DNA from: Candidatus Peregrinibacteria bacterium
GTDB lineage: Bacteria > Patescibacteriota > Gracilibacteria > UBA1369 > 2-02-FULL-48-14
DNA: 64,000 nt
Assembly: GCA_018658105.1 (NCBI GenBank)
Contig: JABHVW010000015.1
Span: 1 to 64,000 of the forward strand
Reading direction: 5' to 3'
The notes under the pieces are model-generated. The model ran no database searches and was not told where the DNA came from. It saw only the letters and a list, made by a program, of their open reading frames with translations. A program made the position numbers and the translations under genes. This document shows positions 9,666-21,666 of the stretch, piece by piece (positions within the stretch are counted from its first letter, which is position 1; every line of letters begins with the position of its first letter).

Positions 9666-11600
9666 TTATAAGCTGTCTTCAAACATTCTGTGTAGAATAG
9701 TTGTCGCTTCAGCTCTTGTTATTGCTCCTGCTGCGTTGAAACACATTCCGTCTTCACAGCTGCTTCCGCCTACAAACTCCATGTCTGTTGCTCGGCTAAC
9801 TGTGTCTGCGTACCACGCTTCAAGATCTAGGTCTTGGTATGCGTCTGTATCTTCAACATCGCCTTCGAAGTCTCCGTTTAAGTGTTCGTAGACATTCATT
9901 GCCATTGTCAGGAATTCTGCACGATTCATGTATTCACCTCCTTCGTAAGTACCGTCTGGGTTACCATTTAGTAAACCTTCGTCGTAGAGGTAAGTTACGT
10001 CACCTGCGTACCAATCGCTTGGCTCCATGTCTGTGAATGCTGAAACTTCAGTTTTTGTAGATTCAACTCCAAGGACTCTGAATGAAAGGGTAGCTCCTTC
10101 AGCACGATTTAGCATGCCATCTGGATTAAATGTACCGTCTGGATTCCCTTCAATTACACCAGCTTCAACCATGAATTCGATTGCATTTTCTGCCCAGTGA
10201 CCTTCAACATCTTCAAGCTCTACTTCCATTTCTTCCTCCTCTTCTTCATCTGCTGGCTCTTCTTCGTCGTCTGCTGGTTCTTCATCACCTTCTTCGCCCT
10301 CCTCTTCGTCTGTAGGTTCTGCCTCAACAGGTACAGAATATGTGATTAATGTTTCAGCACTCAGGTCACCGTAATTGCTTCCTGATTTAGCCTTTATTGC
10401 ATAGCTAATAACATCTCCATCTACAACGTCGGTATCTGTAAATGTACCATCACTTGAAGTAACGGTAGCAATTGGAGTGCCGTCTAAATTATCTCGATTG
10501 TAAGCTCTTAGAATTTCTATTTGATCAGTATCGTCAGTTGGAACAGTCCATGTAAGTTTCACACCTTCTGCAGTATTTTCTGCAGCAATTGACGAAGGTG
10601 TTGTTACACTTAGACTATTCGTAGTGCCACCAATAAATGCACTAGCACTTACAGCAGCATCAGTTTCTATATCATCTCCTGCAGCGATTTCAGTAAGAAT
10701 TGTATATGTTCCACCTACACCAACAGCTATTGGATTTAAAATTCCAGAGATTGTCAAAGACAGGTTATCAGCAGAGGTAATTGATCCGTTTGTTTGAGTG
10801 AAAGTTACTACTTGTCCAGACACACCTGCAGTCCAAGTACCGTCAAGTCCACCCAAATTTGTTGCAATTAAAGTGTCTGCACCACTTACATCGTATCCAC
10901 TTGGATAAGTAACTACAATTTTCCCAAGATTTGGAATGTCTGCAGTAGACGTAAATGAAATAGTGGAAGTAGTTGTAGCTCCGTAAATGCCAATTACTGG
11001 ATTATCTGAAGCAACACCAGTAGAAGTTAGATCACCAACAGCTACAGCTAAATTAATTGTATCTGAAGATACAACTGGCGTACCTACTGTTGTTACACTG
11101 TTATCAACTTGTACTAGATCATTTGCACCAGGTGCAGAAGCTACATATGTGGTTTTAATTTGCATACCAGCTATTGTAACAGTTTCACTTGCTCCACATG
11201 TTCCAACTCCACCGGCACCAGTAACGGTTACATTTGCTGTAAAACCGTCTGTATACGTTAGTGTGCTAGATGATGTGTGACCACAAGTACCCGCAACTGT
11301 GAGGTCAGTATTAGCTATTGTTTGATCGAACTCAACATTTGGATAGTTGGTACTATCTATAGTGACAATGAAAATTTCAGTTGCATCTACATCTGAAAAA
11401 TCATCACCACCTGCGTCAGTCAAAGTGATTGTAGGCAAAGAAACTGCTGCAGCACCAGCATCTGGTAGTGAACCTGGGTTACCACCTGCTACGGCATAGT
11501 CATTGCCTGCAAAGGCGACACTTATACTTAAGGTGAATAATGATAAGAATACTAAGGAATTGAACGCAATCCTAAATTGCATTTGAAACTTTTGTAACAT
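9666..11600 (-). CDS. Secreted S-layer homology (SLH) domain protein with fibronectin-like region and acidic linker
   Basis: Signal peptide; EGHWAENAIEFMVEAGVIEGNPDGTFNPDGMLNRAEGATLSFRVLG and two further SLH motifs at C-terminus; EEGEEGDEEPADDEEE linker. Confidence 0.88.
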   Translation of the reverse strand: MLQKFQMQFRIAFNSLVFLSLFTLSISVAFAGNDYAVAGGNPGSLPDAGAAAVSLPTITLTDAGGDDFSDVDATEIFIVTIDSTNYPNVEFDQTIANTDLTVAGTCGHTSSSTLTYTDGFTANVTVTGAGGVGTCGASETVTIAGMQIKTTYVASAPGANDLVQVDNSVTTVGTPVVSSDTINLAVAVGDLTSTGVASDNPVIGIYGATTTSTISFTSTADIPNLGKIVVTYPSGYDVSGADTLIATNLGGLDGTWTAGVSGQVVTFTQTNGSITSADNLSLTISGILNPIAVGVGGTYTILTEIAAGDDIETDAAVSASAFIGGTTNSLSVTTPSSIAAENTAEGVKLTWTVPTDDTDQIEILRAYNRDNLDGTPIATVTSSDGTFTDTDVVDGDVISYAIKAKSGSNYGDLSAETLITYSVPVEAEPTDEEEGEEGDEEPADDEEEPADEEEEEEMEVELEDVEGHWAENAIEFMVEAGVIEGNPDGTFNPDGMLNRAEGATLSFRVLGVESTKTEVSAFTDMEPSDWYAGDVTYLYDEGLLNGNPDGTYEGGEYMNRAEFLTMAMNVYEHLNGDFEGDVEDTDAYQDLDLEAWYADTVSRATDMEFVGGSSCEDGMCFNAAGAITRAEATTILHRMFEDSL

Positions 11601-11654
11601 GGCGTGTGGAGTTATAATTAATATCTTGGGTAGAATACCTTTTTGATATGATAA

Positions 11655-13104
<1,450 letters not shown>

Positions 13105-13133
<29 letters not shown>

Positions 13134-13662
13134 GGATATCTTGTGAAAGTTCAGATATAAGTAAAGCATAATTTGGGTTTGGCTGTCCATCTTCCAAAGA
13201 AGTTGCTACCAAGAATTCTGATACTGCTGAGGCAGCATTATTTGGTTCGTCAGCTTTCAATAAGATTCTAACAACATCTTTCAATGCCTCTATATTTGTT
13301 GTATTTCTTTCAAAATTCATTTTTGCATATATTGCTGCCTCCTCATACTCCTTTGCTTTTTCGTAAGTGTTTGCAAGGTTATTCATTGTTCTACTACTTA
13401 ATGGCGCGATTTCTAATGCCTTTAGATAGTATTCAGCTGCATTTTTGAGCTGCCCTAGCTGACCATATCTGTAGCCAACTTCAAATGTTGCATCAAAGTT
13501 GTCTGGATTTTCTTTTAATATTTCTAGATTTTCATCGATTACCTCTCTTTGAATATCTAAGAATTCTTCAGGTAGGTGATCAACTGGGAATTGCCAGTTT
13601 GAGCCTGTACAAGCTGTAAGCAATATACCTAGAGTCATTACTGTGATTATTAGCTTTTTCAT
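13105..13662 (-). CDS. TPR-repeat lipoprotein
   Basis: Lipobox LGILLTACTGS; TPR-like YRYGQLGQLKNAAEYYLKALEIAP...NNLANTYEKAKEYEEAAIYAK. Confidence 0.8.
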
Positions 13663-13708
13663 ATTTTAAATTTATTTAAGTGCAGCTAATGTAGCGTATT
13701 TTTTTATA

Positions 13709-13742
13709 AAAAAAAACCCCCTGCCCGAAGGCAGGGGGTTTT
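13709..13742 (-). terminator. Intrinsic terminator downstream of the 1560-aa S-layer gene
   Basis: CCCCCTGCC-CGAA-GGCAGGGGG with poly-T on the minus strand. Confidence 0.9.
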
Positions 13743-13783
13743 GAAGCAAAGTCTAAGTATTTAGACTAACTAAGATACTAAGA

Positions 13784-16700
13784 CTAGTAAATTAGAGTAC
13801 CTCCGCTCAACTTAGTATCCTCTTGGAATCCAAGCCATTGAACGTTTGCGTTGGTATCGTACCACCAGATATCTCCAGCAGTAACTGAACCAGCACTTGA
13901 TGAACCGTAGTCAATAGAAACTGTAACATTGTCATCTGCAGAAGTGTCCTCATCGAGGATTGTTGAAGAATTCAAGTTAACAGTAAATGTCTTTGACTCA
14001 CCATTTCCGATCTCAATTTCTGAGTCCGTACCACTAACTGGGTAGAAGTGGATAATACCTGTAGATGTGTCAGTCACAGCAGCAGTATTAGCACCTGGAG
14101 TGAAGTAACCAGTAGCAACTGTTGCACCACCTTCTTTAAGGTAAGCAACTGTTGGTACTTCGTCTTCATGATCACTATCTCCATCAGTACTAGCATCTAG
14201 ATCAGCATCAGATTCGAAGTCGATTCCGATACGGTTATTGTAAAGCATAACACGATCTATAAATACGTCATCACCGGCAGCGTCAGGACCTGCGTCATCT
14301 GCACCAGCAAATTGGATATTGAAGAATTCATCAGTAGTCGTACAATCTGATGGCATTGCTATATCGTATGCAAAGTGCCAATTACTTTCAAGTAAAGCAT
14401 CTGTAGCGTGAACTAGATTAGTAGTAGCCAGAGCCTGTACGTGCTCTACAGCACCAGTGTTATCTGTGTTACAACCAATTTCAATTTCACTTGCAAGAAG
14501 AGATACAGTGTCTGGAGCTGCGCTATCTTCAAATCTTAGCCAGAATGAAGCGTAAGCGTAGTCTTCAAGTAGAGGTGCTGAGTAAGCAACAAAGTCATCT
14601 GCTGCTGCCAAAGCTGTAACCTCACAACCTGATCCATCTACTTGCTCTCCTGCTGCAGTTACAGTAGCACTTGTTAGAGTTAGAGTAGAGTTACCTGCTA
14701 GACATGTAGTAAGTTCTTTAGCTACACGGAACTTAACTGATTCTTCTTCGTCTGCTTCGACATCAAATTTGAAGATATCGTCAGAAGATGAAACTGTTTG
14801 AGCTCCACTTGGTGAACCTGCGTTCACAGAGATTGTAGGCTTAGATTCGTAAATTACATGTTGGTTTGAACCAGTAAGTGAGTGCATACCTGGGATTGCG
14901 TAAAGCACTTCATCTAGAGCTTCGTAAGTACCTCCTAGTGAGTTGTTGATCAATATTGCAGTTACAGTGTCTTCGGTTGAACCGTCGACCCATGCAGTTA
15001 CAACGTAGATATCATCAGTAGATGAATCACAAGAAGTATCTCCACCAGCACCAGTCATACATAGGAAAGCGCCTACTGGAAGGTCAGCTTGATCCGCAGT
15101 ATTATTATCGATCGTAAAGCTTGAAGATGCACCCAAAGTGGCTGTACCTACAAGATCAGTTGCATCGTTAGTGTATGTAACTGTATTTACGAAGTCTGCG
15201 TCATCTAGATCAGTAAGAACTAGAAGTTCGTCAGACCACTCACCATCTGCATCAGAGTCGTCCATTTTTTCTGCTTCATAAGCAGTTTGACTACCTTGAG
15301 CGATAGCTCTAAAGTTGTTCATTGCAAGATTAAGATCTACGAATGTACCTGCATCAGCTCCTAGAGGAACTGTTTGAGTATCAGCGTACACTGTGATTGT
15401 AGTGTCGTCATCTTTAGGAACAAAGATAGAAAGTGATTCGAATGTAGCGTTACTCTTACCACTTAGTACACTAGATGCTAATTGAGTAGCACCATCTTCG
15501 TCAGTGTATTCGATGTAAACAGCAGTTGTGTTGTCATCGTATCCACCAGGAACAAGAGTTGTGTCATGAGTGTCATTACTATCGTAACGATTAAGTAGAG
15601 CAAGTTTTTCGATAATGAAATCCTCGTCAGTTGCATCGAAATCAAATTTAGAGATTTCAACCATTTCTGTACCTGCTACGATGATGTTCTCATCAGTAGA
15701 ATCAGGAACACTAGCAGTAAGAGTACCACCATTGCTAATTGTAATTAGAACAGTTGGAGCTGTTGCACTTACATTAAGAGCAGAAGAGATACCTAGAACA
15801 GATGCTGCAGCGAGAGTGTTACCTTCTTCGTCTGTAGCAGAAACGTCAGTTGCAGCGTTAATACCGAATGCAATAGAGTCATTGTTTGAACCTGTGTAAC
15901 CATTTGTTGATACATTACCAACTACACAAAGTGTTTCAGTAACACCTGCTTCGTAAGTTTTGTTGATATCTGTAAATGCTACAGTACCAGCATCAGCAAG
16001 TCCTTTAGAACCTACTAATTCAGCACCTTCACTGTCTTCAAGCCATACTGCGCCTACAACAACATTAGCGTTGTAAGTAGCATCAGAGCCATCAATAGCG
16101 AATGATCCATCGTCACCATCTTCAGAGTATGAAGTAGTTAGAGTTAGATCATCAAGTTCAATATCTGAAGCAGTTCCAGCTTTAACACTGAAACATGCAA
16201 ATCTTTGATTGTCAGTACCCTTAACAACTGTATCGCTGTTAACTACAACTGGACCTCCGAAAGTAAGACTTGGAGATTTAACAGTCATTTGGTTAGCAGA
16301 AAGGTCAGTAGCAGGAACTAGAACACTTGAGTTAGTAAGTGCCTTGTTGTTACCGTCACGTAGTGTTGGGTAAGTACTTCCAATTTCTAGGTTTGCGTCT
16401 AGAGTCATATCGTCTAGATCTGCATCGTTCTTAGGGTCAACACTTAGTGCAAGACTAAGTTCTTCACCGTCAGTAAGAGAGAATTCGTCAGTAAATCTGT
16501 AGTAAGCAAGATCATCATCTGTATCGCCTCCATCACCATCTGTAGTAGTCATTTCAGTAATTGCAGTTGTACCGATAGTAGTAGCACCACCACCAGTAGT
16601 AACGAATGCGTCAACGTCAACTGGTCCCATTAGAGTTTCCCCTAGTGAACCGTCTTCGTTAACAACAGAGATCTTAACGTCAGTGAAGTTTGCACTGTCA

Positions 16701-18466
16701 CTGTCTGAGTCGTTCAATAGACCTTCATCAGTGTCTGAAGACTCTGATGCAAGTAATGAAACAACCAAGTCTTTGAATGTTACCTCTGCAACAGAAACAA
16801 CATCGAAGAGCATAAGCACTTCGTCGTCACCGTTTACAGCGATATCACCAGCAACTGGAGCGTTAGACGTCATAGTAATGTCTCCACCTTCTAGAGTGCT
16901 GAATGAACAGTCTCCTGAAGATGTAGTACAGCTATCACCATCGTAACCAGTACGAGTTACAGACATACCAAAATTGTATTTGTCACCACGAACCCTAAGG
17001 TCAGTAGATTCATCTAGGTAAATTTTAACTGTATCGTCTGTTCGTCCTGGGTTGTAGTCAGCTTTAACCTCGAAAGATCTAGTGCTTCCTTTCTCAATAG
17101 TGTAATCGTCTTCAAGTACGAAACGAACTACGTCGTTTCCGTCAACATTGTCAACGCTAGCAAGCATAGTGTCATCGCCGGCAACATATAGTTCCCAACC
17201 TTCAACGTCGTCTGTAGCTACACTACCAGTAAGGTATAGACCTACTTCTTCAACGATACCAGCTTCACCACTTGTTGTAAGTTTGAACTTAGCAACAACA
17301 GAACCGTCTTCTCCAATTTTTGGATTAGTGATTGTTCCGTTTTTAGCGATTGTAACTGTACCTGCTGAAGTAGTTGAAAGGTCAAATTTCTCACCTTGAA
17401 GTGGGAAGTCTGCATCAACATCAGCTGCAGTAGTAGTAACTGAGTCCATACTTTCGATTTCGATTCCGATTTCTCCAGTAGAAGCAACAGTACCTACATC
17501 CATACGAGCTGTAAGAGTTCGAGTTTCATCGTCGATCTCCCAGTCAAGGCTGCTGAATGTTACTGAGTTAGTAGTTGTGTTTATTGATTTACCATTAGTT
17601 AGACGCTCAGCGCCTTCGTAAAGGTAAATTTGGTGGTCAGTAGGAAGACTTGCTACACCAAATTGGCTTAGCGTAAGTGCATTCACTTCAACCTCATCGT
17701 CAGCAGTAAAGTCCCATGAAGCAAGTTCAACAGAAGTTGCACCTGCAGGAAGAGTTTCCCCTTCTGGAGTGTCTTTACTAACTTCGATTTCTAGATCACC
17801 ATCTAGATCAACTGTTCTTTCTTGAGGGTCTTGACCTCTAACTACCATAGCAGAAGCTTCAGCGCGAGTTGCGTTGTCAGCAGGTGCGTAAGTAGATGAG
17901 CTCTTACCGTTAACAACAGACCAGTGGTAGGCAGTACCTACGTATCCGTCGAACCAGTCAGAAGAGAACACGTCATTGAATTGGTCGCTACCAAGCTCAG
18001 TGCTTGTTAGTCCAGCCGCTTCAACAACCATTTTAGCGAATTCAGCACGATTTACATTGTCAGCAGGACGTATAGTTCCTGTTGAGTCACCGTCTGCATC
18101 AGTGTCTCCGGACATAATTCCGAAGTGAACAGCAGTGTACATGTAATCAACGTACCAAGCGTCGTCTGCAATGTCGGTCATAGAACCGTCATTGTATTCA
18201 GAGAGAACAGCGTCTTCACCTAGGTAGGCAAGAACAACCATTTTAGCGACTTCAGCACGAATTACTGATTCGTCTGGGCGAAAATCTTCTGTTGTATCAA
18301 CAACACCTTGATCCATAAGATCAGTAATGTCGTCTTCAGCCCAATGACCATCATAGTCACCAGCCAAAGCTACTCCAGCAAAACTTACGAAAGTCGTAAG
18401 TAGAGCTAGGATAGTGAATCCAGCAATAGATTTTTTAGCCCTTCGTAATACGAAAGAGATATCCAT
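13784..18466 (-). CDS. Giant S-layer-like protein (1560 aa) with three N-terminal SLH domains
   Basis: Signal peptide then YDGHWAEDDITDLMDQGVVDTTEDFRPDESVIRAEVAKMVVLAYLG and two more SLH motifs; beta-rich, Asp/Thr/Ser-rich body. Confidence 0.9.
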   Translation of the reverse strand: MDISFVLRRAKKSIAGFTILALLTTFVSFAGVALAGDYDGHWAEDDITDLMDQGVVDTTEDFRPDESVIRAEVAKMVVLAYLGEDAVLSEYNDGSMTDIADDAWYVDYMYTAVHFGIMSGDTDADGDSTGTIRPADNVNRAEFAKMVVEAAGLTSTELGSDQFNDVFSSDWFDGYVGTAYHWSVVNGKSSSTYAPADNATRAEASAMVVRGQDPQERTVDLDGDLEIEVSKDTPEGETLPAGATSVELASWDFTADDEVEVNALTLSQFGVASLPTDHQIYLYEGAERLTNGKSINTTTNSVTFSSLDWEIDDETRTLTARMDVGTVASTGEIGIEIESMDSVTTTAADVDADFPLQGEKFDLSTTSAGTVTIAKNGTITNPKIGEDGSVVAKFKLTTSGEAGIVEEVGLYLTGSVATDDVEGWELYVAGDDTMLASVDNVDGNDVVRFVLEDDYTIEKGSTRSFEVKADYNPGRTDDTVKIYLDESTDLRVRGDKYNFGMSVTRTGYDGDSCTTSSGDCSFSTLEGGDITMTSNAPVAGDIAVNGDDEVLMLFDVVSVAEVTFKDLVVSLLASESSDTDEGLLNDSDSDSANFTDVKISVVNEDGSLGETLMGPVDVDAFVTTGGGATTIGTTAITEMTTTDGDGGDTDDDLAYYRFTDEFSLTDGEELSLALSVDPKNDADLDDMTLDANLEIGSTYPTLRDGNNKALTNSSVLVPATDLSANQMTVKSPSLTFGGPVVVNSDTVVKGTDNQRFACFSVKAGTASDIELDDLTLTTSYSEDGDDGSFAIDGSDATYNANVVVGAVWLEDSEGAELVGSKGLADAGTVAFTDINKTYEAGVTETLCVVGNVSTNGYTGSNNDSIAFGINAATDVSATDEEGNTLAAASVLGISSALNVSATAPTVLITISNGGTLTASVPDSTDENIIVAGTEMVEISKFDFDATDEDFIIEKLALLNRYDSNDTHDTTLVPGGYDDNTTAVYIEYTDEDGATQLASSVLSGKSNATFESLSIFVPKDDDTTITVYADTQTVPLGADAGTFVDLNLAMNNFRAIAQGSQTAYEAEKMDDSDADGEWSDELLVLTDLDDADFVNTVTYTNDATDLVGTATLGASSSFTIDNNTADQADLPVGAFLCMTGAGGDTSCDSSTDDIYVVTAWVDGSTEDTVTAILINNSLGGTYEALDEVLYAIPGMHSLTGSNQHVIYESKPTISVNAGSPSGAQTVSSSDDIFKFDVEADEEESVKFRVAKELTTCLAGNSTLTLTSATVTAAGEQVDGSGCEVTALAAADDFVAYSAPLLEDYAYASFWLRFEDSAAPDTVSLLASEIEIGCNTDNTGAVEHVQALATTNLVHATDALLESNWHFAYDIAMPSDCTTTDEFFNIQFAGADDAGPDAAGDDVFIDRVMLYNNRIGIDFESDADLDASTDGDSDHEDEVPTVAYLKEGGATVATGYFTPGANTAAVTDTSTGIIHFYPVSGTDSEIEIGNGESKTFTVNLNSSTILDEDTSADDNVTVSIDYGSSSAGSVTAGDIWWYDTNANVQWLGFQEDTKLSGGTLIY

Positions 18467-18671
18467 AGTATAAATAATTTAAGGATAATAAAAATTTTAG
18501 AATAAGCAAAAAAAAGAATTTAGAATAAGCTATTTGCCGCTTCGACCTAACCAGAGCAGCAAATTCATAAGTTAATAAGATTTTGTTTTTATCGTATTTA
18601 CATTTTCCGTGTTTTCAAGGAGCGAAAGGTATAAAGTTCGTGAGTTCTTCAGTTGTGCCCGGAATCGCGTG

Positions 18672-18701
18672 CTGTCTATTCTAACGATTAGAGGTAGACA
18701 G
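18672..18701. repeat. Inverted repeat (nested hairpin) upstream of the S-layer gene
   Basis: CTGTCTA t TCTAA cga TTAGA gg TAGACAG. Confidence 0.65.
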
Positions 18702-18718
18702 TTGTTTCATTTCTATGT

Positions 18719-18760
18719 TGACAAGACAGTGTAGACATTGTTGTCTTCTATGTCTTGTCA
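18719..18760. repeat. Perfect 10-bp inverted repeat TGACAAGACA...TGTCTTGTCA
   Basis: Arms at 18719-18728 and 18751-18760. Confidence 0.7.
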
Positions 18761-18799
18761 GGCTTGGCCTACCTTCAGTAAGGCTATGCCAGGTAATAT

Positions 18800-18874
18800 T
18801 GGTGATCCCGAGGGGAATCGAACCCCTGTTGCCGGAATGAGAATCCGAAGTCCTAACCACTAGACGACGGGACC
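18800..18874 (-). tRNA. tRNA-Glu (anticodon CTC), CCA encoded
   Basis: Reverse complement GGTCCCGTCGTCTAGTGGTTAGGACTTCGGATTCTCATTCCGGCAACAGGGGTTCGATTCCCCTCGGGATCACCA folds as cloverleaf; loop TTCTCAT. Confidence 0.93.
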
Positions 18875-18976
18875 ATGCATCACATATAAAATGAAACTTC
18901 GACTAGTTTATTTAAGGTTGTCTACTCTTGCAAGATTTAATGCATTAAAGATTTGTGAGCTTGACAATCAGACGGC

Positions 18977-19306
18977 GACTATACACTTTGATCCGACTAG
19001 TCAACAAGCTGTTTTTCTGTATAGGCGATCTGGTGTTGTGCCCTTTGTGCCGCCGCATCTTGATGATTGACAGCATTTCGTAATGACATTTGAGTCGGTA
19101 TTATACAAGTTTCTTTGGTACGTCAATATACCTTGAATAGGCGTTTGACTAGTCAAAAAAGTAGACATTTAACAGGTTTGGAAGTATACGAGACGACATA
19201 ACCGCCTATACACGCAAAGGTGCTGTTTTGTTGATTAATCAACACATGGAGTTTTGACTAGTCGGATGCTGTTTTAGGGCTTATAGCCACCTCTTTTTGC
19301 CTATAC
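18977..19306. promoter_or_regulatory. Cluster of 8-bp G(A/C)CTA(GT/TA)C sites upstream of dnaJ
   Basis: GACTATAC 18977; GACTAGTC 18995, 19147, 19256; GTATAGGC 19019; GCCTATAC 19204, 19299; related palindrome TTGATTAATCAA 19231. Confidence 0.7.
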
Positions 19307-19360
19307 AATTCTGATAGCACAATAGGCTTGCCAAATAGGGAAAACCTTTTACTTTAACAC

Positions 19361-19388
19361 TTGCCTTATTCTGACTTTGCTTTAAAGT
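19361..19388 (+). promoter_or_regulatory. Candidate dnaJ promoter (TTGCCT-16-TAAAGT)
   Basis: -10-like hexamer ends 6 nt before the ATG at 19395. Confidence 0.45.
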
Positions 19389-19394
19389 GTCGGT

Positions 19395-20510
19395 ATGTCT
19401 GACTTTTACTCTAAACTTGGTGTTAGCAAAGATGCTGACGATAAAGAAATTAAGCGTGCTTACAGAAAAAAAGCGCAAGAACTTCACCCTGATAAAAACC
19501 CTGGTGATGCTGCTGCAGAAAAGAAATTTAAAGATGTACAAGAGGCATATGAGGTTCTTTCTGATAATCAGAAGCGCTCTCAATATGATCAGTTTGGATC
19601 TGTAGGTGGTGGCTTCCCTGGTGGGGGTCATGGCGCAGGGCCTGGCTTTGATCAATTTGGTGGTTTTGCAGATATATTCGAGAGTTTCTTTGGTGGAGGT
19701 GGTGGAGGCGGTTTTGGAGGTCAAAATGCTAGAAAAAAGTCTGGACCTCAACGTGGATCAGATATAGAAACCCAAATCGAGATACCATTTGAAGAGGCAA
19801 TTTTTGGAACAACGAGACATTTAGAGCTGACTAAACCTGAAACTTGTGGGCATTGTACTGGTTCAGGTGCTGAGCCGGGTAGTAAAATTGTGAGCTGTGA
19901 TCAATGTGGTGGACAGGGGCAGGTTCGTAGCTCTAGACAAACTATTTTGGGTGCAATTAGTAGTGTGCACACGTGTCCAAAGTGTCAAGGTCGTGGTGAG
20001 TCTCCAGATCAAATTTGCACAAAATGTAGTGGACAGGGCCGAATGAGTGCGAAACAAGAAGTGAGTGTGAAAATACCAAAAGGTATTGAAGATGGGACTA
20101 CAATTCGCTTGAAAGAGAAGGGTTCTGCAGGTTTGAGAGGTGGGCCGCACGGTGATTTGTTTTTACATGTGATTGTAAGCCCACATCCGAGATTTTCGCG
20201 AAGCGGTAAAACTATCTATTCAACTGAAGAAATTAAGCTCTTACACGCAGTTTTGGGCGGTACGGTGAAGGTTGAGACGGTTCATGGCAAGGTTGACCTT
20301 AAAATCCCTTCTGGTACGCAGAGTGGGACGGTATTTACGGTTAGGGGCAAAGGTGCACCTACTATCAGATCGGAGAAGCTTGGAGACCATGAAGTTACTG
20401 TTAATATTGCTATACCTAAGAAATTGAATAAAAAAGAGAAAGAATTGTATGCACAATTGGCTAAAGAAAGCGGTATTGAGGTGGAAGAAGGTGGATTTTC
20501 AATCTTTTAG
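19395..20510 (+). CDS. dnaJ: Chaperone DnaJ
   Basis: J domain with HPDKNPGD, G/F region, four CxxCxGxG-type zinc motifs (CGHCTGSG, CDQCGGQG, CPKCQGRG, CTKCSGQG). Confidence 0.97.
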   Translation: MSDFYSKLGVSKDADDKEIKRAYRKKAQELHPDKNPGDAAAEKKFKDVQEAYEVLSDNQKRSQYDQFGSVGGGFPGGGHGAGPGFDQFGGFADIFESFFGGGGGGGFGGQNARKKSGPQRGSDIETQIEIPFEEAIFGTTRHLELTKPETCGHCTGSGAEPGSKIVSCDQCGGQGQVRSSRQTILGAISSVHTCPKCQGRGESPDQICTKCSGQGRMSAKQEVSVKIPKGIEDGTTIRLKEKGSAGLRGGPHGDLFLHVIVSPHPRFSRSGKTIYSTEEIKLLHAVLGGTVKVETVHGKVDLKIPSGTQSGTVFTVRGKGAPTIRSEKLGDHEVTVNIAIPKKLNKKEKELYAQLAKESGIEVEEGGFSIF

Positions 20511-20513
20511 CAC

Positions 20514-20630
20514 AAGTTTTGCACAAAGATAAGCAAAGCGTTTTGTCGGCTTAGACATGGGCTTTTTGACTAAATTACAGGTTAAAATGCTATATTTGAC
20601 TATACAAAAAGTGCAATTAAGTTTTGCACA
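20514..20630. repeat. Direct repeat AAGTTTTGCACA (20514-20525 and 20619-20630) flanking a GACTATAC site
   Basis: Two exact 12-bp copies in the dnaJ downstream region; GACTATAC at 20598-20605. Confidence 0.6.
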
Positions 20631-20686
20631 TCTTATGTGTAAAACTATTTGAAAAAATCCGATCGTAGAAGATCGTCGTTTTCAAG

Positions 20687-20762
20687 TGGTGGGTCAGCTG
20701 GGACTTGAACCCAGGACCAGCGGCTTAAAAGGCCGTTGCTCTACCAACTGAGCTACTGACCC
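20687..20762 (-). tRNA. tRNA-Lys (anticodon TTT), CCA encoded
   Basis: Reverse complement GGGTCAGTAGCTCAGTTGGTAGAGCAACGGCCTTTTAAGCCGCTGGTCCTGGGTTCAAGTCCCAGCTGACCCACCA. Confidence 0.93.
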
Positions 20763-20800
20763 ACGGCGGTATTTTAGGGATGAATTCTCGTATATGCAAG

Positions 20801-21349
20801 TTAATCTGTGCGCGCTTCGAAAAAACTTACTATAACTAGTGCAATTGCAGGTACAGCGACCCAAACATTGTAGTTATCGATCATGACCTGAACTAGCTCT
20901 GATTCTGCGTAAAGATTGGTTTTTAGGGCTGAATTTAGCGCGCCTGACACAAAAGAATCGCCTGTTAGATAAACAAGTAAAGTACTTACCATTAGGCCGG
21001 AGTTCAAAAAGCCGAATGTGAGGGTAGAAATTACCCTTGAGACCATGGATTTTTCTGGGACCATATCTACTCTGAAACCACCTTTGATTACGAGGAGCAG
21101 GATTGTGAGCACGAAAACTGCTATTTTAATTAGAATTAGCGCTTGTACACCTGATTCACCTTGTAGTGATGGAGCTGCGGGGAGTAAATATTGGTCAAAA
21201 AGATTACCAAGACCATCTGCAGTGAGGATTGCCATGTATGTGACAATCAGCACCTTTATGCTGGAATTTCTGCCAATAATCATGCTGTAAGTCATCACAA
21301 GTGAGAAGAACACGATAATGAAGAGGTCCCAAGATAGGTGTAGATTCAT
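20801..21349 (-). CDS. Hypothetical multi-TM membrane protein
   Basis: 182 aa, about five hydrophobic segments, no recognised motif. Confidence 0.7.
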   Translation of the reverse strand: MNLHLSWDLFIIVFFSLVMTYSMIIGRNSSIKVLIVTYMAILTADGLGNLFDQYLLPAAPSLQGESGVQALILIKIAVFVLTILLLVIKGGFRVDMVPEKSMVSRVISTLTFGFLNSGLMVSTLLVYLTGDSFVSGALNSALKTNLYAESELVQVMIDNYNVWVAVPAIALVIVSFFEARTD

Positions 21350-21475
21350 GGTGTGGAATTAAAATCTTGCTAAATGCTATCAAAATTGTTGGAATAAAAC
21401 AAAGCGGAAGGTAGATTTTGTGGGTTTTGCCCCTAATAAGGGTAATTTCTGTCAAATATGATTTTTGGAGTTTTT

Positions 21476-21622
21476 GTATAGGCGATTAACAGGTTATGGA
21501 TAGGCGTGTTGACTAGTCAACATTGCTTTTGACTAGTCGGATGACTAACTGACCATTATGTTGTAACTTTTGACTAGTCAAAGTGCTTTTTTCCTTTACA
21601 ATAAGCTGAAATTCGACTATAC
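21476..21622. promoter_or_regulatory. Cluster of 8-bp G(A/C)CTA(GT/TA)C sites upstream of the HTH gene
   Basis: GTATAGGC 21476; GACTAGTC 21511, 21531, 21572; GACTATAC 21615. Confidence 0.7.
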
Positions 21623-21666
21623 ACTTGTGATAAGGCGGTGTTTTATGCTCTAATCATATTTCTGCC

